Assembly (NCBI RefSeq): GCF_001908275.1
Contig: NZ_CP018620.1
Coordinates: 6,944,001 to 7,008,000 of the forward strand
DNA from: Paenibacillus xylanexedens
Lineage (GTDB): Bacteria; Bacillota; Bacilli; Paenibacillales; Paenibacillaceae
Length of the DNA stretch: 64,000 nt
Reading direction: 5' to 3'
Every line of letters begins with the position of its first letter. Positions within the stretch are counted from its first letter, which is position 1. The translations under genes and the position numbers were made by a program. This document shows positions 1-7,941 of the stretch, piece by piece. A model generated the notes under the pieces. It did no database searches and was not told the origin of the DNA. It was given only the letters and a program-made list of their open reading frames with translations.

Positions 1-1813
1 GCATCGTAAGGATGTTATCCGACTGTTTGTTGTAACGTACAATGATCGCTTCTTCTTCAAATGTACCGTCTTCGTTCAACTTCGCATTCGCTTGCGCGAT
101 AACATAGTTGTCCTCTTCGTCCGCTGTCAGGTAATCAATTTGCTCGGTTACAATACCTGTCTTCGGATCAACCCAACGATATGGAGCTTCAATGAAGCCA
201 TATTCATTCACACGAGCGAACGTAGACAAGGAGTTGATCAAACCGATGTTTGGTCCCTCTGGCGTCTCGATTGGACACATACGACCATAGTGGGATGGAT
301 GGACGTCACGCACTTCCATACCTGCGCGCTCACGCGTCAAACCACCGGGTCCGAGTGCGGACAAACGACGTTTATGTGTCAACTCACCCAGCGGGTTCGT
401 TTGATCCATAAACTGTGACAATTGGGAGCTACCAAAGAACTCTTTAATGGATGCAATAACAGGACGGATGTTAATCAAAGCCTGTGGTGTAATTACGTTA
501 GCATCCTGAATGGACATTCTCTCACGAACCACACGCTCCATACGGGACAAACCGATACGGAACTGGTTCTGCAGGAGTTCACCCACCGAACGCAAACGAC
601 GGTTACCCAGATGGTCAATATCATCCGTGCTACCAATTCCTTGCAGAAGGTTGAGGAAATAACTGATGGACGAAATGATATCCGCCGGCGTCACGTTTTT
701 AACGGACTTGTCAATGATTCCATTGGCAATCAGTTTGACTACTTTACCATCTTCTGTTGGTGAAAATACATCGATCGTTTGCATAGGAACATCATTAGCA
801 TCCAGAACACCGTTACCCACGTGATACGTGCGGAAACCAACGCTCTTCTCAAGATACGGCATGATTTCATCCAACAAGCGACGATCCACCATTTGACCTG
901 CTTCAGCAATAATCTCGCCTGTTTCAGCGTCAACAAGTGATTCAGCCAACCGCTGGTTAAACAAACGGTTTTTGATGTGAAGCTTTTTATTCATTTTGTA
1001 ACGACCTACATTAGCCAGGTCATAACGTTTTGGATCAAAGAAACGTGCTACGAGCAAGCTTTTCGCATTATCCAGCGTTGGTGGCTCGCCCGGACGAAGA
1101 CGCTCATAGATCTCAATGAGTGCTTTCTCCGTGGAATCCGTGTTGTCTTTGTCCAGTGTGTTGCGGATATATTCGTCATTACCGAGCAGATCCAGAATCT
1201 CAGCATCTGTGCCAAAACCAAGTGAACGCAGGAGAACCGTAACCGGTATTTTACGTGTACGGTCGATCCGGACATAAACAACATCCTTCGCGTCCATCTC
1301 CAGTTCCAACCAAGCGCCGCGGTTAGGAATAACTGTAGCGGTATACGTTTTTTTGGCGTTTTTATCTACTTTGGTACTGAAGTAAACGCTAGGAGAGCGA
1401 ACCAACTGGCTGACAATAACCCGTTCCGCACCATTAATAATAAATGTGCCCGTGTTGGTCATCAGCGGGAAATCTCCCATGAATACTTCCTGCTCTTTGA
1501 CTTCGCCGGTTTCCTTATTAATGAGCCGGACTTTGACCCGAAGCGGTGCTGCATAAGTAACGTCACGCTCTTTCGCGTCGTCTACTGTATACTTCGGTTC
1601 ACCGAGACTGTAATCGATAAATTCCAAAATCAAGTTACCTGTAAAATCCTGGATCGGCGAGATATCCTGGAACATTTCGCGCAACCCTTCCTCCAAAAAC
1701 CAATCATAGGATTTTTGTTGGATTTCAATCAGGTTCGGAACTTCGAGTATCTCGTTAATTCGTGCATAACTGCGCCGAGTGCGTCGACCATATTGAACAA
1801 GATGTCCTGCCAA
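1..1813 (-). CDS. rpoB: RNA polymerase beta subunit, N-terminal part (runs off the window)
   Basis: Beta subunit of RNA polymerase, forming one side of the active-site cleft. The minus-strand frame is open from 1813 to the window edge and gives about 604 residues, roughly half the family's usual 1,180. The start is TTG at 1813, preceded by GAGGGGTGAG at good spacing, and the protein begins [16 protein letters not shown]. The rifampicin pocket is visible at about residues 461-485: [11 protein letters not shown], then [13 protein letters not shown]. The residues equivalent to E. coli Q513, D516, H526, R529 and S531 are all the sensitive type (here Q467, D470, H480, R483, S485). Residue 476 is Gly, where E. 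coli has S522. It lies downstream of ybxB with its own promoter. rpoC would be expected beyond position 1. Confidence 0.97.
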   Translation of the reverse strand, partial: MAGHLVQYGRRTRRSYARINEILEVPNLIEIQQKSYDWFLEEGLREMFQDISPIQDFTGNLILEFIDYSLGEPKYTVDDAKERDVTYAAPLRVKVRLINKETGEVKEQEVFMGDFPLMTNTGTFIINGAERVIVSQLVRSPSVYFSTKVDKNAKKTYTATVIPNRGAWLELEMDAKDVVYVRIDRTRKIPVTVLLRSLGFGTDAEILDLLGNDEYIRNTLDKDNTDSTEKALIEIYERLRPGEPPTLDNAKSLLVARFFDPKRYDLANVGRYKMNKKLHIKNRLFNQRLAESLVDAETGEIIAEAGQMVDRRLLDEIMPYLEKSVGFRTYHVGNGVLDANDVPMQTIDVFSPTEDGKVVKLIANGIIDKSVKNVTPADIISSISYFLNLLQGIGSTDDIDHLGNRRLRSVGELLQNQFRIGLSRMERVVRERMSIQDANVITPQALINIRPVIASIKEFFGSSQLSQFMDQTNPLGELTHKRRLSALGPGGLTRERAGMEVRDVHPSHYGRMCPIETPEGPNIGLINSLSTFARVNEYGFIEAPYRWVDPKTGIVTEQIDYLTADEEDNYVIAQANAKLNEDGTFEEEAIIVRYNKQSDNILTM

Positions 1814-2027
1814 CTTAAACTCACCCCTCAATGTCTACTCACTTTAAAAATTTCGTTGCGAACCTCTGTTTGTAACCTTATAATGGTACACATACAGAGC
1901 AAAGCAATGCATCCACAAATAAAGAAAAGCCCTTACTCGAAATGTCGTTCGAAAAAAGAGCAACTTTGATCGGCGGATGTCTTTCCAAATCATTCTTATC
2001 CCCAGTTTGCCCAAAATGTACATATTA

Positions 2028-2064
2028 TACGCCAAACGTAGGCATAATAAGCCCGTTCGGCGTA
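2028..2064 (-). promoter_or_regulatory. Strong hairpin in the rpoB leader
   Basis: Arms 2028-2038 and 2054-2064 pair over 11 bp with one G-U. Inside them GGC (2041-2043) pairs with GCC (2051-2053) around the loop ATAATAA. No T-run follows on the minus strand, so this is not a classical terminator; a T-run precedes it instead. It would lie about 60-95 nt into the rpoB leader if the promoter at 2129-2157 is used. A TATAAT (2024-2029, minus strand) overlaps its end but has no good -35 box. Confidence 0.6.
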
Positions 2065-2128
2065 AAAAAAGGTTGACATTTTTAGTTAGCTAAAGCCAAG
2101 TAGGGCATCTTAATACTGACATTTTACA

Positions 2129-2157
2129 ACTATACCACGACCTGAATTTCAAGTCAA
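2129..2157 (-). promoter_or_regulatory. Sigma-A promoter of rpoB
   Basis: On the minus strand TTGACT (2157-2152), a 17 nt spacer and TATAGT (2134-2129) are preceded by TGG, giving an extended -10. It would produce a leader of about 310 nt. The gene-free stretch 1814-2207 otherwise holds only the hairpin at 2028-2064. Confidence 0.6.
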
Positions 2158-2207
2158 TAGTCCTATTGCAAAAAAAATGATCCCCTGCTTACTTTACAAA
2201 CTCGGAT

Positions 2208-2828
2208 TCAGCTTTTAGTAGATACCTCTTCCGATTTCACCGCTTTGAAAATCCGATAGCCTTTATCCTTCGTCACTTCTTCCACTCTTCCAAACAAAGA
2301 TTCCAATTTTGCTTTCGCTGACGGGGCTCCTTGTTTCTTCTGAATGACAATCCACAACGAACCGCCTACCTTCAGATGGCGATGTGCCTGTTCGAAAATA
2401 GTATGAACCGTCTCTTTCCCAGCCCGTATAGGCGGGTTGGTTAGGATAACGTCAAAATCTTGCTTTTTCACTTCAGACAGTAGATTACTTTGCAATACCG
2501 TAACATTGTTAATTCCGTTCGCTTTTGCATTTTCCCTGGAAAGTTCAACGGCTCTCTCGTTGATATCGATCATGGTGACATGCCCATCCGGTACAAGTTT
2601 GGCTGCTGTAAGACCCATTGGCCCGTATCCACAGCCCACATCGAGAACATGAGCCCCTGATGGCAACTCTATCGCATCAATCAATACTCTGCTGCCATAA
2701 TCGATTCCGTTTTTGGAAAACACACCGGCATCCGTCACGAATCGCAGACTGAATCCGCGAAGAACCGCTTCAGTTGCTCTGCGATCATGCGCCACTTGCG
2801 GTTTGTCCGAATAATAATGATTGGACAT
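2208..2828 (-). CDS. ybxB: Class I SAM-dependent methyltransferase, RsmC-like (YbxB)
   Basis: Predicted rRNA guanine-N2 methyltransferase of the RsmC/RlmG type, 206 residues. The SAM-binding glycine motif DVGCGYGP is at about residues 63-70. The target-amine motif NPPIRAG, typical of N2-guanine methylases, is at about 131-137. I chose ATG 2828 (MSNHYYSDKP) because it matches how the Bacillus protein begins. An in-frame GTG four codons upstream (2840) is possible but has a worse ribosome site. It sits between rplL and rpoB, exactly as ybxB does in B. subtilis. The RNA target cannot be read from the sequence. Confidence 0.9.
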   Translation of the reverse strand: MSNHYYSDKPQVAHDRRATEAVLRGFSLRFVTDAGVFSKNGIDYGSRVLIDAIELPSGAHVLDVGCGYGPMGLTAAKLVPDGHVTMIDINERAVELSRENAKANGINNVTVLQSNLLSEVKKQDFDVILTNPPIRAGKETVHTIFEQAHRHLKVGGSLWIVIQKKQGAPSAKAKLESLFGRVEEVTKDKGYRIFKAVKSEEVSTKS

Positions 2829-2860
2829 GCCCTCACTCACTTTCCATTTACAATTACAGC

Positions 2861-2894
2861 AACAAACCCCTTGATATAAGTCAAGGGGTTTGTT
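2861..2894 (-). terminator. Hairpin between rplL and ybxB
   Basis: A perfect 14 bp stem (2861-2874 with 2881-2894) has a six-base loop. The T-rich flank is on the plus-strand side, and only TTTGTTG follows on the minus strand. It therefore looks like a partial terminator or attenuator after rplL rather than a complete stop. Confidence 0.65.
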
Positions 2895-2924
2895 GTTTTG
2901 TTCATTTAGCTTGTAATAGCTAAA

Positions 2925-3284
2925 TTATTTAACTTCAACTGAAGCGCCTGCTTCTTCAAGCTTAGCTTTAACCGCTTCTGCTTCTTCTTTAGCAACTTTT
3001 TCTTTCAATGCTTTTGGAGCGTTGTCAACCAATTCTTTTGCTTCTTTCAGGCCAAGACCTGTGATTTCGCGAACTGCTTTGATAACGTTGATTTTGGAAG
3101 CACCAGCGCTAGTCAAGATTACGTCGAACTCGGATTGCTCAGCTTCAGCAGAAGCTACTGCACCTGCAGCAGCTACTGGAGCTGCAGCAGTTACGCCGAA
3201 TTCTTCTTCGATTGCTTTAACAAGATCGTTCAATTCCAGTACAGTCATGCCTTTGATTGCTTCCAAGATTTGCTCTTTACTCAT
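2925..3284 (-). CDS. rplL: 50S ribosomal protein L7/L12
   Basis: Stalk protein of the large subunit; dimers bind L10 and recruit translation GTPases. It has 119 residues, the normal length. An N-terminal dimerisation helix ([18 protein letters not shown]) is followed by an Ala/Gly-rich hinge at about residues 35-50 and a C-terminal factor-binding domain with [15 protein letters not shown] 3284 follows GGAGG at 7 nt. It is 72 bp downstream of rplJ and cotranscribed with it, the standard rplJL pair. Confidence 0.98.
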   Translation of the reverse strand: MSKEQILEAIKGMTVLELNDLVKAIEEEFGVTAAAPVAAAGAVASAEAEQSEFDVILTSAGASKINVIKAVREITGLGLKEAKELVDNAPKALKEKVAKEEAEAVKAKLEEAGASVEVK

Positions 3285-3356
3285 GAGTGAACCTCCATAT
3301 ATAATATTATTTTTTTTAATTCATTTGCCGCCTAAGCAGCATTCAGATCAAGTTGC

Positions 3357-3860
3357 TTACGCGCCTTGTTCTTCTTTTTCTGCAACTGCTTTAACCGCAA
3401 GCGCGAAGTTGCGCACTGGCGCTTGAAGCACGCTGAGGAGCATGGAGAGGAGTCCATCGCGGGATGGCAGTTCTGCCAATGCCTTAACTTCTTCTACTCC
3501 GATTACGCGACCTTCTACGACTGCACCTTTCAATTCCAATGCATCGTTCTTTTTCGCGAAGTCGTTCAGAATTTTAGCTGGAGCCACAACGTCATCTACG
3601 CTGAATGCAATTGCAGTAGGACCTGTAAGAACATTTTCGAGTTCTGTCAGTTCTGCTGCTGCAGCTGCACGGCGAAGCAACGAGTTTTTCAGCACTTGGA
3701 ATTCGATGCCTGCTTCACGAAGTTGCTTACGCAACTCAGTTACTTGGGCAACGTTCAATCCGCGATAGTCAACAACAACAGTTGTAACGCTCTCGCGCAA
3801 TTTTGCTGTTACTGCATCAACGGATTCTTGTTTTGCTTGAATCACTTTTGCGTTTGCCAA
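3357..3860 (-). CDS. rplJ: 50S ribosomal protein L10
   Basis: Base of the L12 stalk and autoregulator of rplJL. It has 167 residues from a TTG start at 3860, reading [14 protein letters not shown]. The upstream GTG at 3869 is in frame, but it is part of the ribosome binding site itself (AGGAGGTG, then six bases, then TTG), so it is not the start. The body carries the L10 signature [20 protein letters not shown]. Alternate alanine-rich helices toward the C terminus bind L12. It lies downstream of an L10-leader RNA. Confidence 0.97.
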   Translation of the reverse strand: MANAKVIQAKQESVDAVTAKLRESVTTVVVDYRGLNVAQVTELRKQLREAGIEFQVLKNSLLRRAAAAAELTELENVLTGPTAIAFSVDDVVAPAKILNDFAKKNDALELKGAVVEGRVIGVEEVKALAELPSRDGLLSMLLSVLQAPVRNFALAVKAVAEKEEQGA

Positions 3861-3890
3861 TCTGTACACCTCCTGATCAAATTTATCCCA

Positions 3891-3923
3891 TTAAGAAAAG
3901 CCTCCGTAGAATCACGAAGGCTT
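3891..3923 (-). terminator. Attenuator-like terminator just upstream of rplJ
   Basis: The stem pairs 3898-3907 with 3914-3923, with one mismatch and the loop AGAATC. On the minus strand it is followed by TTTTCTTAA. It lies about 35 nt before rplJ and after the L10-leader core, where it could terminate transcription in response to L10. Confidence 0.7.
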
Positions 3924-3970
3924 GATATATACTCATCATCGATTTGCATCGTTCTAAGTTCTATAATCAC

Positions 3971-4015
3971 ACCTCGGCAGGAAATTAAGCCAAATGGCAC
4001 CTACTGTCTACGGCA
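3971..4015 (-). ncRNA. L10 (rplJ) leader, autoregulatory mRNA element
   Basis: On the minus strand GTAGACAGTAGGTGCC is followed after a short AT-rich stretch by TTTCCTGCCGAGGTG. The pair AGGTGCC and CCTGCCGAGG is the conserved core of the Firmicutes L10 leader. L10-L12 is known to bind this RNA and repress rplJL. Position, orientation and the downstream attenuator agree. Confidence 0.8.
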
Positions 4016-4063
4016 AGCATATTCAAATGTCAACGGTCAGTCACTCGGACTCACAACTTTTAT

Positions 4064-4093
4064 ATCTTATCAAAAACAGGACAAGCCTGTCAA
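4064..4093 (-). promoter_or_regulatory. Promoter of rplJL
   Basis: On the minus strand TTGACA (4093-4088), an 18 nt spacer and TAAGAT (4069-4064). It starts inside the last codons of rplA and gives a leader of about 200 nt carrying the L10 element. Confidence 0.55.
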
Positions 4094-4099
4094 GAGATA

Positions 4100-4792
4100 T
4101 TATCTAAAAGCTGCTGCGTTCACGCGTGCGCCAGGGCCCATCGTGGAAGAAAGACTAACATTCTTCAGATAAACACCTTTTGCTGCCGCTGGTTTAGCAC
4201 GATTCAGAGCTTCCATGAGAGCTTTGAAGTTCTCATTAAGTTGCTCAGAAGAGAAAGAAGCTTTACCAATCGGTGCATGAATTTGACCTGCACGATCCAG
4301 ACGATATTCGATTTTACCGGCTTTAATTTCTTGAACAGCCTTAGTTACATCGAAAGTTACCGTTCCGGCTTTAGGGTTAGGCATCAGACCTTTACCGCCG
4401 AGCAGTCGGCCCAATTTACCTACTTCACTCATCATATCTGGTGTCGCTACGCAGACGTCGAATTCGAACCAGCCTTGTTGGATTTTGTTGATCATGTCTG
4501 CATCACCAACATAGTCCGCGCCAGCCGCTTCCGCTTCTTTCGCTTTGTCACCTTTTGCAAATACCAATACGCGTTGTGTTTTACCTGTGCCGTGTGGCAA
4601 GACAACAACACCACGTACAGCCTGGTCTTGCTTACGAGGGTCTACACCCAAACGAACTGCTGCTTCGATTGTTTCATCGAATTTTGCAGTAGCTGCCTTT
4701 TTCACAAGCTCTACAGCTTCTGAAGGCTCGTAAGTTGCTTCGCTGTCAATCAGCTTAGCAGCTTCCAGGTATTTTTTACCGTGTTTAGCCAT
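4100..4792 (-). CDS. rplA: 50S ribosomal protein L1
   Basis: Component of the mobile L1 stalk near the E site and translational repressor of the L11 operon. It has 230 residues, close to the usual 231-232, and begins [14 protein letters not shown]. The L1 signature [14 protein letters not shown] is near residues 138-151. ATG 4792 follows AAGGAGGAA. It lies 94 bp after rplK, and that gap holds an L1-binding-like element and an AACCGGTCG hairpin (4838-4860). Confidence 0.98.
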   Translation of the reverse strand: MAKHGKKYLEAAKLIDSEATYEPSEAVELVKKAATAKFDETIEAAVRLGVDPRKQDQAVRGVVVLPHGTGKTQRVLVFAKGDKAKEAEAAGADYVGDADMINKIQQGWFEFDVCVATPDMMSEVGKLGRLLGGKGLMPNPKAGTVTFDVTKAVQEIKAGKIEYRLDRAGQIHAPIGKASFSSEQLNENFKALMEALNRAKPAAAKGVYLKNVSLSSTMGPGARVNAAAFR

Positions 4793-4808
4793 GTTTTATT
4801 CCTCCTTT

Positions 4809-4834
4809 GTGGTGTTAGCGGATATACCTCCCAC
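4809..4834 (-). promoter_or_regulatory. L1-binding-like RNA motif before rplA
   Basis: On the minus strand GTGGGAGG, a short variable loop, then CCGCTAACACCAC. The outer GTGG pairs with CCAC. The asymmetric inner GAG/TAACA faces resemble the L1 site in 23S rRNA and in L11-operon leaders. It ends about 16 nt before the rplA start codon and overlaps the approach to its ribosome site. Confidence 0.6.
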
Positions 4835-4886
4835 ATCAACCGGTCGCGAATCGACCGGTTTTACGAAGCCATGTTTCTTATGAAAA

Positions 4887-5312
4887 TTAGTCTTCGATGG
4901 TGATACCCATGCTGCGGGCAGTACCTTCGACCATACGCATTGCGGACTCAACGTCTGCTGCATTCAGGTCAGGCATTTTTGTTTCTGCGATTTGACGAAC
5001 CGCATCACGTTTAACAGTAGCAACTTTTTTCTTGTTCGGTTCGCCGGATCCTTTTTCAACTTTAGCTGCCACTTTCAACAGAACTGCTGCTGGTGGAGTT
5101 TTAGTGATGAAAGTAAAGGAACGGTCCTCGAATACAGAAATTTCAACTGGAATAATCAATCCCGCTTGATCAGCTGTACGAGCGTTGAATTCTTTACAGA
5201 ATGCCATGATGTTGACACCTGCTTGACCCAAAGCTGGACCTACTGGTGGTGCTGGGTTTGCTTTACCTGCTGGAATCTGCAGTTTTACCATTTTAATAAC
5301 TTTTTTCGCCAT
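4887..5312 (-). CDS. rplK: 50S ribosomal protein L11
   Basis: Binds the GTPase-associated centre of 23S rRNA and is needed for the stringent response through RelA. It has 141 residues from ATG 5312 ([20 protein letters not shown]), the family's standard length. An in-frame GTG three codons upstream overlaps the AAGGAGGTG ribosome site and is rejected. The proline-rich N-terminal switch ([17 protein letters not shown]) is complete. It is the first gene of rplK-rplA and follows nusG by 68 bp. Confidence 0.98.
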   Translation of the reverse strand: MAKKVIKMVKLQIPAGKANPAPPVGPALGQAGVNIMAFCKEFNARTADQAGLIIPVEISVFEDRSFTFITKTPPAAVLLKVAAKVEKGSGEPNKKKVATVKRDAVRQIAETKMPDLNAADVESAMRMVEGTARSMGITIED

Positions 5313-5335
5313 GATTGACACCTCCTTGCAAAATA

Positions 5336-5364
5336 GTGGTTAACGGGTTTTTCAACCCTCCCAC
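5336..5364 (-). promoter_or_regulatory. L1-binding-like RNA motif before rplK
   Basis: On the minus strand GTGGGAGGGTT, a GAAA loop, then AACCCGTTAACCAC. Outer GTGG pairs with CCAC, inner GGGTT pairs with AACCC, and an asymmetric loop separates them. This is the form expected of an L1 autoregulatory site, 23 nt before the rplK start. Confidence 0.7.
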
Positions 5365-5380
5365 AAGAAACTTGAAGAAA

Positions 5381-5914
5381 CTAGATCTTCTCCACTTGCG
5401 TGTATTCCAACTCAAGCGGCGTTTCCCGTCCAAACATGTTCACGTGCACTTTCAACTTGCTTTTCTCTACCAAAATCTCTTCCACGGAGCCTACGAAATT
5501 CGCAAAAGGACCGACTTTAATACGCACGGATTCCTTAATATCGAACTCAATTTTCGGCTTAGGTTCAACCATTCCCATGTGCTTCAGAATTTGTTCCACT
5601 TCTTCAGGCAACAATGCAGTTGGTTTGGACCCAGAACCTGTCGAACCGACAAATCCTGTAACCCCTGGTGTGTTGCGAACAACATACCAAGAATCATCCG
5701 TCTGTACCATTTCCACCAAGACATAACCGGGGTAAACTTTACGCATAACGGTTTTTTTCTTACCGTCCTTGTTTACCACTTCTTCTTCCATAGGAACAAG
5801 AACGCGGAATATCTTGTCTTCCATGCCCATAGACTCTACGCGTTTTTCCAAATTGGCTTTGACCTTGTTCTCATACCCTGAATAGGTATGAACGACGTAC
5901 CATCTTTTTTCCAT
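5381..5914 (-). CDS. nusG: Transcription termination/antitermination factor NusG
   Basis: Elongation factor that binds RNA polymerase, affecting pausing and Rho action and coupling transcription to translation. It has 177 residues, the Bacillus length. The NGN domain opens MEKRWYVVHTYSGYENKVK, with the core motif YPGYVLVEM near residues 67-75. A KOW domain with VGPFANFVGSVEEI lies near 131-145. The start follows a weak GGTGG site. It is between secE and rplK, the conserved secE-nusG arrangement. Confidence 0.98.
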   Translation of the reverse strand: MEKRWYVVHTYSGYENKVKANLEKRVESMGMEDKIFRVLVPMEEEVVNKDGKKKTVMRKVYPGYVLVEMVQTDDSWYVVRNTPGVTGFVGSTGSGSKPTALLPEEVEQILKHMGMVEPKPKIEFDIKESVRIKVGPFANFVGSVEEILVEKSKLKVHVNMFGRETPLELEYTQVEKI

Positions 5915-5935
5915 ATCAAGCCACCGGAACCCTTC

Positions 5936-6127
5936 TTAAATAATCGCTTCGATCACAAAGGAGATGCCAATGTCAATGACCCAAAAAAACAGCGTCATAA
6001 CCACAACAGTACCAAGTACGATCAATGTGTAGTTGGTCAGCTCTTTACGATTAGGCCAGCGAACTTTTTTAAGTTCAGCCCAGCTTTCTGAGAAAAAGGA
6101 AATCAGAGATTTGAAACTTCGTTTCAC
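5936..6127 (-). CDS. secE: Preprotein translocase subunit SecE
   Basis: Small membrane subunit clamping SecY in the protein-export channel. It has 63 residues, the short single-span form of Gram-positives. A basic amphipathic N-terminal helix (FFSESWAELKKVRWPNRKEL) precedes one membrane helix at about residues 35-57. The start is GTG 6127 after GGAGGTG. It lies between rpmG and nusG. Confidence 0.97.
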   Translation of the reverse strand: MKRSFKSLISFFSESWAELKKVRWPNRKELTNYTLIVLGTVVVMTLFFWVIDIGISFVIEAII

Positions 6128-6144
6128 GCCGACACCTCCAAAAA

Positions 6145-6294
6145 CTATCTGGTTTCGCGATGAGAAGTCTGCTCGTTACAAAACTTGCAAAATTTCTTCA
6201 TCTCCATGCGGTCGGGGTGATTACGCTTGTTTTTTGTCGTAGTGTAATTTCTTTGTTTGCAGTTAGTACAAGCCAAAGTAATAATTACCCGCAT
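6145..6294 (-). CDS. rpmG: 50S ribosomal protein L33, zinc-binding form
   Basis: Large-subunit protein of 49 residues reading [20 protein letters not shown] and ending SHRETR. Four cysteines in two CxxC pairs (CTNC and CKFC) mark the zinc-containing paralogue; many Firmicutes also have a Cys-less copy used under zinc shortage. ATG 6294 follows GGGAGGTG at 6 nt. It is 17 bp upstream of secE and begins the rpmG-secE-nusG transcript. Confidence 0.97.
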   Translation of the reverse strand: MRVIITLACTNCKQRNYTTTKNKRNHPDRMEMKKFCKFCNEQTSHRETR

Positions 6295-6382
6295 GATGTA
6301 CACCTCCCGAAGACTTCCACATTCAAGCAGAGTCTCTAAATTGATCCTGAAAAAAAGCCATAAATTTAGGCCTACCTAAAAC

Positions 6383-6411
6383 ACTTTATCACAAGGGTAT
6401 AACCATGTCAA
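6383..6411 (-). promoter_or_regulatory. Promoter of rpmG-secE-nusG
   Basis: On the minus strand TTGACA (6411-6406), a 17 nt spacer and TAAAGT (6388-6383). A small TTTAGG/CCTAAA hairpin (6364-6380) lies near the expected transcript start. Confidence 0.6.
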
Positions 6412-6550
6412 TGAAAGAATAGTCTCTCATTCATTGGGTATTACTTCCGTACAACGTACATTCGTTTCTCATCTCTGTTTTTCTCTTCTCCTGCTTGGAC
6501 CGAGCGATTACTAGTATAAACATTCTTAGATTTTATAAACTTGAGACACT

Positions 6551-6578
6551 AAAAAAAGACTCAAACACCGAGCCTTTT
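6551..6578 (-). terminator. Terminator of sigH
   Basis: AAAAGGCTC pairs with GAGTCTTTT across a seven-base loop and runs into seven Ts on the minus strand. It lies about 20 bp after the sigH stop. Confidence 0.8.
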
Positions 6579-6598
6579 CCGTCAACGACAACATGTGT

Positions 6599-7243
6599 TT
6601 AATTATCTCGAACTTCCAGGTACTTTTCAAGTTTGCGCTTGACGCGCTGAAGTGCATTATCAATGGACTTCACATGTCTGTCCAAATCTACTGCAATCTC
6701 TTGATAAGATCTCCCGTCCAGATACAACATCAATACTTTACGTTCCAGATCACTCAGAATCTCGGACATTTTATCTTCCAGGCCCACAAACTCTTCCTGA
6801 TTGATGATAAGTTCTTCCGGATCACTGACCTGGGTTCCACAAATCACATCGAGTAACGTACGATCAGACTCTTCGTCATAAATAGGCTTGTCCAGAGATA
6901 CATAAGAATTAAGCGGAATATGCTTCTGACGTGTTGCTGTCTTAATGGCCGTGATGATCTGTCTTGTAATACACAGTTCGGCAAAAGCCTTGAACGAAGC
7001 CAGCTTGTCCCCTTTGAAATCTCGAATGGATTTGTAGAGGCCAATCATTCCTTCTTGAATAATATCTTCCCGGTCTGCCCCAATCAGAAAATAAGATCTT
7101 GCCTTGGCGCGTACAAAGTTACGATATTTGTTAATTAGAAACTCTAACGCTTCGCTTTCGCCTTCACGGAAAGCTTCGACAATGTCTTCGTCACTTTGGT
7201 AATCATACTTAGATAACATGATATCTTTGAGGTCGACACTCAC
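6599..7243 (-). CDS. sigH: RNA polymerase sigma factor SigH (Spo0H)
   Basis: Transition-state sigma factor directing early sporulation and competence genes. It has about 214 residues from GTG 7243, placed 7 nt after GGAGGG; a TTG seven codons upstream would swallow that site. Region 2 reads FVRAKARSYFLIGADREDIIQ, then GLYKSIRDF and the DNA-melting stretch FKAFAELCITRQIITAIK. Region 4 has the helix-turn-helix GRSYQEIAVDLDRHVKSIDN. Identity to Bacillus SigH in these regions is very high. It stands alone between rae1 and rpmG with its own promoter and terminator. Confidence 0.96.
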   Translation of the reverse strand: MSVDLKDIMLSKYDYQSDEDIVEAFREGESEALEFLINKYRNFVRAKARSYFLIGADREDIIQEGMIGLYKSIRDFKGDKLASFKAFAELCITRQIITAIKTATRQKHIPLNSYVSLDKPIYDEESDRTLLDVICGTQVSDPEELIINQEEFVGLEDKMSEILSDLERKVLMLYLDGRSYQEIAVDLDRHVKSIDNALQRVKRKLEKYLEVRDN

Positions 7244-7305
7244 AGACAATCCCTCCGGCTGCAACGCAAGGTACCCCGTTACTCTACTCTATGAAATATA
7301 GGATC

Positions 7306-7335
7306 AGTATATATGATGGTACCTCACACCGTCAA
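7306..7335 (-). promoter_or_regulatory. Promoter of sigH
   Basis: On the minus strand TTGACG (7335-7330), an 18 nt spacer and TATACT (7311-7306), about 60 nt before the GTG start. Confidence 0.55.
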
Positions 7336-7414
7336 CCACGCTCTGCCTAAAAAAGAACATCAATAACATAAATGTCAAGAGTTTCAATATTCTAAATTTT
7401 GTAAAAACGTGCTG

Positions 7415-7936
7415 TTATTCCCGGCGCCATCGCTCAAACTCTTTCAATACATCGGGACTTAACTTACCCCCGAGTGTGTTACGCGTGGTCTTCGCCTGAT
7501 CTTCTTCCAGTCGTTTTTTTAATTCTTTTTCGTTCTGCTCAACTTCAATTAGTAACTCCCTTGCAGATACGCGTAGCGCTCCCTGTCCAAAAATGACATG
7601 TTGCTCTACCATATCGCTCGTAGCCACATAGATTTGGCGTCTTCGCATGCTTAGTTCCCGAACGAGTCTTTCAATGCATTCGTCTGCCGTCTCTTTTTCC
7701 TTTGTAAAATAGATCTGCACTTTGCTCTGAGTAAAGGATTTACCGAGTCCAGGCACGAGGTAGGCGTCAAACACAACAATGACTCGACGGCCGGAGAAAG
7801 CCTGGTAGTCTGCAAGACGAAAGAGAAGCCTGTTACGTGCCTCTTCGAGCCCACTTTCCGTCAGTTTGGTTAATTCCGGCCAGTCGCCAATCATGTTGTA
7901 CCCGTCTACAAGAAGCACATCACGGGAATCAGCCAT
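7415..7936 (-). CDS. rae1: Ribosome-associated endoribonuclease Rae1 (YacP), NYN/PIN domain
   Basis: Metal-dependent RNase that in B. subtilis cuts mRNA in the ribosomal A site. It has 173 residues. Acidic residues of the NYN fold are visible: D11 in LLVDGYNMIGDW, D57 in VVFDAYLVPG, D85/E86 in ETADECIERL and D108 in VATSDMVEQ. The basic C-terminal tail probably contacts the ribosome. ATG 7936 lies five bases after the rlmB stop, so the two are translationally close. Order rlmB-rae1 matches yacO-yacP. Confidence 0.93.
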   Translation of the reverse strand: MADSRDVLLVDGYNMIGDWPELTKLTESGLEEARNRLLFRLADYQAFSGRRVIVVFDAYLVPGLGKSFTQSKVQIYFTKEKETADECIERLVRELSMRRRQIYVATSDMVEQHVIFGQGALRVSARELLIEVEQNEKELKKRLEEDQAKTTRNTLGGKLSPDVLKEFERWRRE

Positions 7937-7941
7937 ACCTT

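Noticed and set aside
1844..2035. 63-codon minus-strand frame before rpoB
   Set aside because: It has no ribosome site and overlaps the rpoB leader hairpin.
2072..2077. Plus-strand TTGACA near rpoB
   Set aside because: No -10 box at 16-18 nt and no plus-strand gene downstream.
3861..3869. GTG start for rplJ three codons upstream
   Set aside because: It is part of the AGGAGGTG ribosome binding site used by the TTG at 3860.
3366..4172. 268-codon plus-strand frame over rplJ and its leader
   Set aside because: It is antisense to rplJ and the L10 leader and crosses the attenuator; low-complexity Cys/Phe content.
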